From positions 1-6,856 of the forward strand of contig WFUK01000228.1 of NCBI GenBank assembly GCA_015485015.1: a stretch of DNA of 6,856 bases. The letters are read 5' to 3'. Made by a program: the position numbers and the translations under genes. This DNA comes from Paracoccaceae bacterium. Its GTDB lineage: Bacteria > Pseudomonadota > Alphaproteobacteria > Rhodobacterales > Rhodobacteraceae. Positions 1 to 5,720 of this stretch are shown here, piece by piece; position 1 is the stretch's first letter, and each line of letters opens with the position of its first letter. Below the pieces are notes generated by a model that saw nothing but the letters and a program-made list of their open reading frames with translations, did not search any database and was not told the origin of the DNA.

Positions 1-1
1 C

Positions 2-229
2 TTGCGGGCCAAACCAGCTCAAAAAATCAGAATCATCAAAGGCAAAGCTGAAGGATTTGAAAAGCCTACCGGTTTCTCCGCCCGCGCGCAGCTCGACATA
101 TTGGTCCGTTTCTTCAATTATTTCTATGCGATCAAGGGTTTGCGCCTGCGCCAAACGCAAGTAAAATATCGCTGCCAGCCCGAGAATAATTGCGCCAAGT
201 CCAAATGCCAGCTGCTTTTTTCGTGTCAT
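2..229 (-). CDS. Hypothetical exported or membrane-anchored protein, N-terminal part (runs off the window)
   Basis: An open frame of 76 codons runs from an ATG at 229-227 to the left edge with no stop. The start is well supported: a GAGGTG Shine-Dalgarno sequence lies at 239-234, with about 6 nt between its GAGG core and the ATG. The protein begins MTRKKQ, a short basic stretch, followed by a hydrophobic segment at about residues 7-24 (LAFGLGAIILGLAAIFYL). The next residues, RLAQAQ, could be a signal peptidase I site after A29, or the segment could stay as an anchor. The rest (TLDRIEIIEETDQYVELRAGG and on) is soluble, acidic and rich in beta-type residues, as expected for a periplasmic domain. 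I do not recognise the family and only the N-terminus is present. It is transcribed divergently from ftsB, with 124 bp between the two start codons. The plus-strand open frame across this stretch is its antisense shadow. Confidence 0.72.
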   Translation of the reverse strand, partial: MTRKKQLAFGLGAIILGLAAIFYLRLAQAQTLDRIEIIEETDQYVELRAGGETGRLFKSFSFAFDDSDFLSWFGPQ

Positions 230-276
230 ATTTCACCTCTTTCAGCGCAGCCTAACCGATTTTATCAAAAAAATAC

Positions 277-316
277 GATTCGGGATTCACAAATCGAATC
301 ACTTGTGCCATGATTC
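277..316. promoter_or_regulatory. Cluster of four GANTC sites (CcrM methylation motif) upstream of ftsB
   Basis: GATTC occurs at 277-281, 284-288 and 312-316, and GAATC at 296-300. That is four GANTC motifs in 40 bp, inside the gap between two divergent genes. The outer bases of the first and third also form a GATTCG...CGAATC inverted repeat (277-282 and 295-300). In alphaproteobacteria GANTC is the target of the cell-cycle methyltransferase CcrM, and promoters with such sites can be controlled by GcrA. I read only 12 GANTC sites in the whole window, so a third of them lie in this 40-bp stretch. That it regulates ftsB or its divergent neighbour is inference. Confidence 0.55.
286..314 (+). promoter_or_regulatory. 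Candidate sigma70-type promoter for ftsB
   Basis: TTCACA at 286-291 (5 of 6 matches to TTGACA) is followed after 17 bp by CATGAT at 309-314 (4 of 6 matches to TATAAT). This predicts a start near 321 and a leader of about 33 nt before the ATG at 354. GANTC sites overlap both the -35 and -10 elements and a third lies in the spacer, the arrangement expected of a methylation-sensitive promoter. The match is moderate and was found by eye. Confidence 0.35.
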
Positions 317-353
317 GCCTTATTCGACGCTAGATCGAAGTTTGAGGCAGAAA

Positions 354-656
354 ATGGATCAAAATACTAAATCGCGTAGGTTTTTAGGCTACACGACTTC
401 GGTCGGTGTTGCCGTTTTGGTGATCTATTTTTCAATTACAGCGGTTCAAGGCCCTTATGGCCTTAGGAATCTGTTTAAGCTTGAGCAGCGCGAGATCGAA
501 TTGCAAGCCAAGCTCGCCCGCGTTACCCAACAGCGCATCGAGGCGCAGAATCGGACGATGCGGCTTTCGGACCAATATCTTGATCTTGACCTGCTGGACG
601 AACAAGCCCGCAAAGTGTTGGGCTATATTCGCTCGGACGAAATAATCATTCAATAG
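354..656 (+). CDS. ftsB: Septum formation initiator / FtsB-like cell division protein
   Basis: This 100-residue protein has the FtsB/DivIC layout: a short polar N-terminus, one membrane segment at about residues 12-31, then a likely coiled coil at about residues 40-70 rich in E, Q, L and R. The C-terminal block LSDQYLDLDLLDEQARKVLG (71-90) is typical of alphaproteobacterial septum formation initiator proteins. In the family FtsB bridges FtsQ and FtsL in the inner membrane and helps activate septal peptidoglycan synthesis. I chose the ATG at 354 because GAGG at 344-347 sits 6 nt upstream. A TTG at 303 would add 17 residues without a ribosome site and would cover the candidate promoter. The gene precedes pdhA in the same direction but is separated by 116 bp containing a terminator-like hairpin and a strong promoter. 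It is probably its own transcription unit. Confidence 0.85.
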   Translation: MDQNTKSRRFLGYTTSVGVAVLVIYFSITAVQGPYGLRNLFKLEQREIELQAKLARVTQQRIEAQNRTMRLSDQYLDLDLLDEQARKVLGYIRSDEIIIQ

Positions 657-662
657 CAATAG

Positions 663-688
663 ATTAGACGGTTTTTCGCTCTAATTTT
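663..688 (+). terminator. Weak terminator-like hairpin after ftsB
   Basis: ATTAGACG (663-670) pairs with CG and TCTAAT (677-678 and 680-685), leaving one bulged C at 679 and a loop GTTTTT. The T run at 685-688 follows directly. The outer ATTAGA/TCTAAT pairing is perfect but AT-rich, so the stem is weak. Its place 7 nt after the ftsB stop and ahead of the pdhA promoter suits an intrinsic terminator, but sequence alone does not settle it. Confidence 0.35.
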
Positions 689-709
689 CAGCACAAGTCA
701 AAAAGGCAT

Positions 710-737
710 GTGACATTTCGTCTGGCTGCTGTATAAT
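710..737 (+). promoter_or_regulatory. Probable sigma70-type promoter of the pdhABC operon
   Basis: GTGACA at 710-715 (5 of 6 matches to the -35 consensus) and a perfect TATAAT at 732-737 are separated by 16 bp. A start near 744 would give a leader of about 29 nt. AGGAG at 762-766 then lies 6 nt before the pdhA ATG at 773. This is the best promoter match in the window and lies directly ahead of the operon. The -10 element overlaps the inverted repeat at 735-760. Confidence 0.6.
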
Positions 738-760
738 ATAGTTTAACGATTTACTATATT
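735..760. promoter_or_regulatory. Inverted repeat over the pdhA promoter, candidate operator
   Basis: AATATAGT at 735-742 is the exact reverse complement of ACTATATT at 753-760, with 10 bp between the arms and 18 bp between arm centres. The left arm overlaps the -10 element and the expected start (about 744) falls near its end. Most of that arm would not be transcribed, so a DNA operator for a dimeric regulator is more likely than an RNA hairpin. I cannot name the regulator. AT-rich sequence makes chance repeats more common, which lowers confidence. Confidence 0.45.
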
Positions 761-772
761 CAGGAGCCTCGC

Positions 773-1762
773 ATGGCCAAAGCCAAGAAACCGAATGTGA
801 ACGCAGAAGAGCTGCTGGAATATTACCGCGAAATGCTGCTGATCCGGCGTTTTGAGGAAAAGGCGGGTCAGCTTTATGGCATGGGGTTAATTGGCGGGTT
901 TTGCCATCTTTATATCGGGCAAGAGGCGATTGTCGTTGGCTTGGAAGCTGGCGCAAAAGAAGGCGACCAGCGCGTCACCTCTTATCGGGATCACGGCCAT
1001 ATGCTGGCCTGCGGCATGGACCCGAAAGGCGTGATGGCCGAGCTAACGGGGCGCGAAGGCGGCTATTCTCGCGGCAAGGGCGGCTCGATGCATATGTTCT
1101 CGCGCGAGAAGAATTTTTACGGCGGGCACGGGATTGTCGGGGCGCAGGTGCCGATCGGGGCGGGGCTTGCCTTTGCGAACTGGTATCGCGGCAATGACAA
1201 TGTGAGCTTTGCCTATTTTGGTGATGGCGCGGCCAATCAGGGGCAGGTTTACGAGACCTTCAATATGGCCAGCCTCTGGAAGCTGCCCTGCATTTTTGTG
1301 ATTGAAAACAACAAATACGCCATGGGCACCAGCCTGCAACGCGGCTCCTCCACCCCCGAGCTTTATACCCGGGGCGAGGCGTTTGGCATCCCCGGCGAAA
1401 AGGTGGATGGCATGGATGTTTTGGCTGTCAAAGCCGCTGGCGAAAAGGCGATCGCGCATTGCCGCGCGGGCAAAGGGCCGTATATTCTGGAGATGAACAC
1501 CTATCGCTATCGCGGGCATTCCATGTCTGATCCAGCCAAATACCGCAGCCGCGAAGAGGTGCAAAAGGTGAAGGAAGAACGGGACCCGATTGACCATGTG
1601 CGCGAGCTTTTGGTGGGGGGCAAGCACGCAACCGAGGCCGATTTGAAGGCGATTGATAAGGAAATCAAAAAGGTGGTGATCGAGGCCGCCGATTTTGCCA
1701 GCGCCAGCCCCGAGCCTGCGCTTTCGGAACTTTACACAGACATTTTGGCGGAGGCAAACTAA
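773..1762 (+). CDS. pdhA: Pyruvate dehydrogenase E1 component, alpha subunit
   Basis: This 329-residue protein is the alpha half of the thiamine-diphosphate-dependent pyruvate decarboxylase (E1) of the PDH complex. It binds ThDP with the beta subunit, decarboxylates pyruvate and passes the acetyl group to a lipoyl domain. The ThDP/Mg motif is complete: G150-D151-G152, then 26 residues, then N179-N180. Other family landmarks are [11 protein letters not shown] (25-35), SYRDHGH (70-76) and GKGGSMHMF (101-109). [11 protein letters not shown] (244-254) matches the loop that carries phosphorylation sites in mitochondrial E1 alpha. Length is normal for the bacterial alpha/beta type. The ATG follows AGGAG at 762-766 by 6 nt. 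Its TAA stop shares one base with the pdhB ATG (TAATG at 1760-1764), so the two are translationally coupled. The similar branched-chain and acetoin E1 alpha subunits are less likely, given the close match to the PDH form and the E2 partner. Confidence 0.96.
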   Translation: MAKAKKPNVNAEELLEYYREMLLIRRFEEKAGQLYGMGLIGGFCHLYIGQEAIVVGLEAGAKEGDQRVTSYRDHGHMLACGMDPKGVMAELTGREGGYSRGKGGSMHMFSREKNFYGGHGIVGAQVPIGAGLAFANWYRGNDNVSFAYFGDGAANQGQVYETFNMASLWKLPCIFVIENNKYAMGTSLQRGSSTPELYTRGEAFGIPGEKVDGMDVLAVKAAGEKAIAHCRAGKGPYILEMNTYRYRGHSMSDPAKYRSREEVQKVKEERDPIDHVRELLVGGKHATEADLKAIDKEIKKVVIEAADFASASPEPALSELYTDILAEAN

Positions 1763-2010
1763 TGGCCATCAATATTCTTATGCCCGCGCTTTCGCCCACC
1801 ATGGAAGAAGGCAATCTGGCCAAATGGCTGGTGAAGGAGGGCGATAGCGTCGAGAGCGGCGATATCCTGTGCGAAATCGAAACCGATAAGGCGACGATGG
1901 AATTCGAGGCGGTGGACGAAGGCGTAATCGGCAAAATTCTGGTGGCTGAAGGCACCGAGGGCGTCAAGGTAAACGCCCCGATTGCCGTGCTGCTGGAGGA
2001 CGGCGAAAGC
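1762..2010 (+). repeat. Lipoyl-domain coding repeat, copy 1 (in pdhB)
   Basis: The first 83 codons of pdhB align without gaps to the first 83 codons of pdhC (3127-3375), at a constant offset of 1365 bp. By hand count 75 of 83 residues and 205 of 249 bases are identical. The similarity is uneven: 84 of 114 bases match at 1762-1875, 60 of 63 at 1876-1938 and 61 of 72 at 1939-2010. The longest exact match is 32 bp, at 1876-1907. Confidence 0.9.
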
Positions 2011-3117
2011 GCCGATGCTACACCGGTATCCGCAAAAACACCGACCGAAGCGGAACCAGCTGCCCAAGCGCCCGTTGAAACCGGGGCGAGCTTCACCCCG
2101 GCACCCGTCGAGCAAGACCTGCCCGCCGGCACCACCTTCAAATCCCAAACCGTGCGCGAGGCCATTCGCGATGCGATGTCCGAAGAAATGCGGCGCTCGG
2201 AAGATGTGTTTTTGATGGGGGAGGAAGTAGCGCAATATCAGGGCGCTTATAAGGTCTCGCAAGGGATGCTGGATGAATTTGGCCCGAAGCGGGTGATTGA
2301 CACCCCGATCACCGAGCATGGTTTTACCGGCATCGCCGTGGGTGCGGCCTTTGCCGGGCTAAACCCGATTGTCGAATTCATGACCTTCAATTTTGCCATG
2401 CAGGCGCTGGACCAGATCGTCAATTCCGCCGCAAAAACCCGTTATATGTCTGGCGGGCAAATGACCTGCCCGATTGTGTTTCGCGGCGCCAATGGTGCCG
2501 CCTCCCGCGTGGGCGCCCAGCACAGCCATGATTACGCCTCGATGTATGCGCAAATTCCGGGGCTGAAGGTGGTGATGCCTTATTCGGCGGATGATTATAA
2601 AGGCCTGCTGAAATCGGCAATCCGCGATCCCAATCCGGTGGTTTTTCTTGAAAACGAAATCCTCTATGGCCAGTCTTTTGATGTGCCGGAAATCGAGGAT
2701 TATACCGTGCCGATCGGCAAGGCCCGCATCCGGCGCGCGGGGGATGATGTAACGATTGTCAGCTTTGGCATTGGCGTGCAATACGCGCTTGAGGCCGCCG
2801 ACAAGCTCGCCGAAGAGGGTATCGCAGCCGAGGTGATTGACCTGCGCACCCTGCGCCCGATGGATACCGAAACCGTGATCAAATCGGTGATGAAAACCAA
2901 CCGCTGCGTGACCGTCGAGGAAGGCTTTCCGGTGGTTTCCATTGGCGGGCATATCTCGGCCACCCTCATGCAGGAGGCGTTTGATTATCTCGATGCGCCG
3001 GTGATAAATTGCACCGGTAAAGATGTGCCGATGCCTTATGCCGCCAATCTTGAAAAGCTGGCGTTGGTCACCACGGATGAAGTGATTGCCGCCGTTAAAT
3101 CAGTAACTTACCGTTAG
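1762..3117 (+). CDS. pdhB: Pyruvate dehydrogenase E1 component, beta subunit with N-terminal lipoyl domain
   Basis: The 451 residues split into a lipoyl domain (about 1-80), a flexible linker rich in A, P, T and E (about 84-125) and a full E1 beta body (about 126-451). The lipoyl domain has the ETDKAT motif, with K43 the lysine expected to carry lipoate. The body shows [14 protein letters not shown] (153-166), TPITEHGF (181-188) and GAQHSHD (251-257). By alignment with human E1 beta, E185 is the residue that activates ThDP and H254 the conserved active-site histidine. E1 beta subunits with a fused lipoyl domain are established in alphaproteobacteria such as Zymomonas and rhizobia, so this is not an artefact. 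GGAGG at 1750-1754, inside the end of pdhA, serves as the ribosome site. The stop codon overlaps the Shine-Dalgarno sequence of pdhC (TAGGAG, 3115-3120), so the operon is tightly coupled. Confidence 0.96.
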   Translation: MAINILMPALSPTMEEGNLAKWLVKEGDSVESGDILCEIETDKATMEFEAVDEGVIGKILVAEGTEGVKVNAPIAVLLEDGESADATPVSAKTPTEAEPAAQAPVETGASFTPAPVEQDLPAGTTFKSQTVREAIRDAMSEEMRRSEDVFLMGEEVAQYQGAYKVSQGMLDEFGPKRVIDTPITEHGFTGIAVGAAFAGLNPIVEFMTFNFAMQALDQIVNSAAKTRYMSGGQMTCPIVFRGANGAASRVGAQHSHDYASMYAQIPGLKVVMPYSADDYKGLLKSAIRDPNPVVFLENEILYGQSFDVPEIEDYTVPIGKARIRRAGDDVTIVSFGIGVQYALEAADKLAEEGIAAEVIDLRTLRPMDTETVIKSVMKTNRCVTVEEGFPVVSIGGHISATLMQEAFDYLDAPVINCTGKDVPMPYAANLEKLALVTTDEVIAAVKSVTYR

Positions 3118-3126
3118 GAGCGGATC

Positions 3127-3375
3127 ATGCCTATTAACATTTTGATGCCCGCCCTATCTCCCACCATGGAAGAGGGAAACCTCTCTAAATGGCTGGTAAA
3201 AGAGGGGGATACGGTTGAATCTGGCGACGTGCTTTGCGAGATCGAAACCGATAAGGCGACGATGGAATTCGAAGCGGTGGACGAAGGCGTGATCGGCAAG
3301 ATTATCGTGACGGAAGGCAGCGAGGGCGTAAAGGTCAACGCCCCGATTGCGGTGTTGCTGGAAGAGGGCGAAAGC
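3127..3375 (+). repeat. Lipoyl-domain coding repeat, copy 2 (in pdhC)
   Basis: This is the partner of the repeat at 1762-2010, in the same orientation and the same reading frame. Its highly conserved core is 3241-3303, which codes for the lipoyl-lysine hairpin and the strand after it. The three base differences in that core are all silent. The offset is a multiple of three. Confidence 0.9.
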
Positions 3376-4389
3376 ATGGCGGATATCTCTGATGCGCCTG
3401 CCGAGGCACCTGCCCCGAAAGCCGAAGCGGACCCAAAACCTCGCAAGGCTGAACCCAACCCAGCACCCGCTGCGGCTCCTAAAGGGGAGCGCATTTTTGC
3501 TTCGCCATTGGCGCGGCGGATCGCGGCGCAAAAGGGCCTTGATCTTGGGGCGCTCAAAGGCTCCGGTCCCAAAGGCCGGATTGTGAAGGCCGATGTTGAA
3601 AACGCCAACGCGCAGCCTGTGGCCACGACGGCGCAAGCCCCTGCCCCCGCGCCGCAAAGCGCGGATGCAAACGCCGTAATGGCCATGTATGCAGATCGCG
3701 AATATGAGGAAATGCCGCTGGACGGTATGCGCAAAATCATTGCCTCTCGCCTGACGGAAGCCAAGCAAACTATCCCGCATTTCTATTTGCGCCGCGAGAT
3801 CGAGCTGGATGCATTGCTGAAATTCCGTGGTGATCTCAACAAGTCGCTCGCCGATAAGGGCATCAAGCTTTCGGTCAATGATTTCATCATCAAAGCCTGC
3901 GCCAATGCCCTGCAAGAAGTACCGGATTGCAATGCCGTTTGGGCCGGAGATCGCATTCTCAAGCTCAAGCCATCGGATGTGGCCGTGGCGGTGGCGATTG
4001 AAGGCGGGTTGTTTACGCCGGTTTTGCGCGATGCAGAATCCCGCACCCTTTCCAGCCTGTCGGCGGATATGAAAGACCTCGCCGCGCGGGCCAAAACCCG
4101 CAAACTGGCACCACATGAATATCAGGGCGGCAGCTTTGCGATTTCCAACCTTGGCATGATGGGGATCAGCAATTTTGACGCCGTTATCAACCCGCCGCAT
4201 GGCTCCATTCTGGCGGTTGGCGCAGGGCAGAAAATGCCGGTGGTGAATGCCGAGGGCGAGCTGGATATCGCTACCGTAATGTCGGTTACGCTTTCGGTTG
4301 ATCACCGCGTGATTGACGGCGCTTTAGGGGCGCAATTTTTGGCAGCGATCAAGCGTAATCTGGAGAACCCGATCTCGATGCTGGCCTAG
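3127..4389 (+). CDS. pdhC: Dihydrolipoamide acetyltransferase (E2) of the pyruvate dehydrogenase complex
   Basis: This 420-residue protein is the core of the complex. It carries the acetyl group on a swinging lipoyl arm and transfers it to CoA. Domains in order: one lipoyl domain (about 1-80, K43 in ETDKAT), an Ala/Pro/Lys/Glu linker (about 84-120), and a peripheral subunit-binding domain (about 121-158, with [10 protein letters not shown] and [13 protein letters not shown]). A second Ala/Pro linker (about 160-185) leads to the acyltransferase domain (about 190-420). The active-site motif DHRVIDG (392-398) supplies H393 and D397. One lipoyl domain here plus one on E1 beta is the alphaproteobacterial arrangement, against three on E2 in E. 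coli. The ATG lies 6 nt after AGGAG (3116-3120). No E3 gene follows: the stop overlaps the convergent CoA transferase gene, so E3 must come from elsewhere. Confidence 0.96.
   Translation: MPINILMPALSPTMEEGNLSKWLVKEGDTVESGDVLCEIETDKATMEFEAVDEGVIGKIIVTEGSEGVKVNAPIAVLLEEGESMADISDAPAEAPAPKAEADPKPRKAEPNPAPAAAPKGERIFASPLARRIAAQKGLDLGALKGSGPKGRIVKADVENANAQPVATTAQAPAPAPQSADANAVMAMYADREYEEMPLDGMRKIIASRLTEAKQTIPHFYLRREIELDALLKFRGDLNKSLADKGIKLSVNDFIIKACANALQEVPDCNAVWAGDRILKLKPSDVAVAVAIEGGLFTPVLRDAESRTLSSLSADMKDLAARAKTRKLAPHEYQGGSFAISNLGMMGISNFDAVINPPHGSILAVGAGQKMPVVNAEGELDIATVMSVTLSVDHRVIDGALGAQFLAAIKRNLENPISMLA
4386..4389. other. Shared CTAG: overlapping stop codons of pdhC and the convergent CoA transferase gene
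   Basis: The pdhC stop TAG occupies 4387-4389. The complement of 4386-4388 is also TAG and ends the minus-strand gene. The two coding regions therefore overlap by four bases in a palindromic CTAG, with no intergenic space for a terminator. Confidence 0.9.
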
Positions 4390-5675
4390 CTAAGCCATTT
4401 TGGAGCGGCGCTACCAAGATCGCTGGCCCCGCGCGGCCAGCGCATCGGTATGCCGTCTATTTGCAAGGGCGGGCGCAGGCGGTGCGCCGGTCCCCATGGG
4501 GTTTTCTCCAAAGAAGGCTCAAAATCCGTGGCCTGCGGTGTTTTGGCAAGCGTGCCGATCTCGGCTTGCCGATGCGCCATCAAAAGCCCGGCTGTGCGCG
4601 CCAATGAAAGTCGCACACGGGAATATCCGTTTCCAGCCAGCATCCGCAGCACCGCTGCCGCCATCAGGTATCCGGTGGCATGGTCCAGCGCCTGCACGGG
4701 AAGCGGCACCGGCACATCGCGCGCCGCCCAGCCCATACCTGCATCCGCAATACCGCTGCTCATTTGCACCAAGCTATCAAAGCCGCGCCGCCTCGCCCAA
4801 GGCCCGCTCCAGCCATAAGCGCAGAGCGAAACCTCAAGCGCATCGGGGGCCAGCGCCCGCCGCTTTGCGTAGCCATATCCCAGCCCTGCCAGCGCGCCAG
4901 GCCGATAACCATGCACAAACACATCCGCCTGTTTTAACAACGCCTCAAACAATTTCCGGTCGTTAGCCTCGTGCAAATCCAGCCGCGCACAGCGTTTTCC
5001 AAGGGTGATATCCGGCACCACATTGGCCTCGTCCCAATCGGGCGGGTCAATCCGCAGCACATCTGCACCAAAGCCCGCCAAGGTCCGCGTGGCCACCGGA
5101 CCCGCCAAAACACGGGTCAGGTCCAGCACCTTAAGCCCCTGTAACGGGCGCGCAGGCGGGGCCTGCCAAAGGGGTCGGTTATGGGGGCTATCCCACGTGA
5201 TTAATGGCTCGGCCAACACCGCTTGGCCCTGCGGGTGCGCGCGCCATTCCGCAGCCGAGCGCATCGCCGCCGCAACCCCGCCCTTGGCTATGATTTTGGC
5301 TTCCAGCGCAGCCTTGCTCCAGCCCTTAACGGCTTCAGCCACAGTAGCGCGATGGGCATTTACGCCCAGCACCCCAAGCGCAGCGCGGCGATGGTGCGGC
5401 AGATTGGTATGCAGCCTTATCCAGCCATCCTTGCAGGCATAATCCCCCGCTACCGCATCCCAGATCGGCGGCATGTCCCAGCCTTCGGGCCTGATTGAGG
5501 TGCCAAACCACAGCGAGGCCAGCCGCTGGTTCACCGCCATCTGCCTCGTCTCGCCCACCAGAGAATTCAAGGAAGCGCCAACCGCACCGATCGAGGCCGT
5601 GGCAAGATCGCTAACAGCAAAGCAGGAGGCAAATGCCTGAGGATCGACGACCCTATAGTCGCCCTCCAGCCCCAA
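4386..5675 (-). CDS. CoA transferase, family III (CaiB/BaiF), two-part subtype
   Basis: About 429 residues from a TTG at 5675. The C-terminal part is a clear family III CoA transferase: [20 protein letters not shown] (180-199), [10 protein letters not shown] (203-212), [11 protein letters not shown] (252-262), RRGFDSLVQ (296-304) and QALDHATGY (328-336), where D331 fits the catalytic aspartate. The N-terminal part ([14 protein letters not shown] at 83-96, [17 protein letters not shown] at 137-153) resembles a second, partial copy of the fold that lacks the catalytic region, as I recall for a known subtype. The enzyme should move CoA between carboxylic acids; the substrates are unknown. The start is unsure: conserved-looking sequence (KAIWAALGL) reads in frame upstream to the cysE stop at 5723-5721, with no ATG, GTG or further TTG. 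A CTG at 5714 has GGTGAG 5 nt ahead. It follows cysE closely and is probably cotranscribed with it. Confidence 0.85.
   Translation of the reverse strand: MGLEGDYRVVDPQAFASCFAVSDLATASIGAVGASLNSLVGETRQMAVNQRLASLWFGTSIRPEGWDMPPIWDAVAGDYACKDGWIRLHTNLPHHRRAALGVLGVNAHRATVAEAVKGWSKAALEAKIIAKGGVAAAMRSAAEWRAHPQGQAVLAEPLITWDSPHNRPLWQAPPARPLQGLKVLDLTRVLAGPVATRTLAGFGADVLRIDPPDWDEANVVPDITLGKRCARLDLHEANDRKLFEALLKQADVFVHGYRPGALAGLGYGYAKRRALAPDALEVSLCAYGWSGPWARRRGFDSLVQMSSGIADAGMGWAARDVPVPLPVQALDHATGYLMAAAVLRMLAGNGYSRVRLSLARTAGLLMAHRQAEIGTLAKTPQATDFEPSLEKTPWGPAHRLRPPLQIDGIPMRWPRGASDLGSAAPKWLS
4421..4442. repeat. GC-rich perfect inverted repeat just beyond pdhC, inside the CoA transferase 3' end
   Basis: CGCTGGCC (4421-4428) and GGCCAGCG (4435-4442) are perfect complements around the 6-nt loop CCGCGC. 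This gives a strong 8-bp stem starting 32 nt after the pdhC stop. There is no T run on either strand, so it is not a standard intrinsic terminator. It could protect the 3' end of pdh mRNA or cause pausing, or be a by-product of codons for RWPRGAS in the opposite gene. Confidence 0.5.
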
Positions 5676-5720
5676 CGCAGCCCATATAGCTTTGTCTATT
5701 TTCGTTTCGATCAGTTGGTC

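Noticed and set aside
230..300. Promoter for the minus-strand gene at the left edge
   Set aside because: A TAAAAT-like -10 is visible on the minus strand, but no -35 lies at an acceptable distance, so I do not call it.
2..313. Plus-strand open frame of 103 codons at the left edge
   Set aside because: No ribosome site or recognisable protein, and it is antisense to a minus-strand gene with a good Shine-Dalgarno sequence and signal peptide.
303..353. Upstream TTG start for ftsB adding 17 residues
   Set aside because: The ATG at 354 has GAGG 6 nt ahead and gives the usual family length; the extension overlaps the GANTC cluster and candidate promoter.
1043..1627. Minus-strand open frame opposite pdhA, and similar ones at 1759-2319 and 2359-2952
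   Set aside because: These arise from codon bias in the pdh genes; the translations have low-complexity or His-rich composition and no recognisable domain.
3154..4305. Long minus-strand open frame (383 codons) opposite pdhC
   Set aside because: It is an antisense shadow: His/Arg-rich, no family motif and no ribosome site, while the plus strand has a full E2 with all motifs.
4386..5675. CoA transferase as a broken or permuted gene because its N-terminal half resembles only part of the fold
   Set aside because: The frame is intact, and as I recall a known subtype has the same partial-plus-full arrangement; the C-terminus also looks complete.
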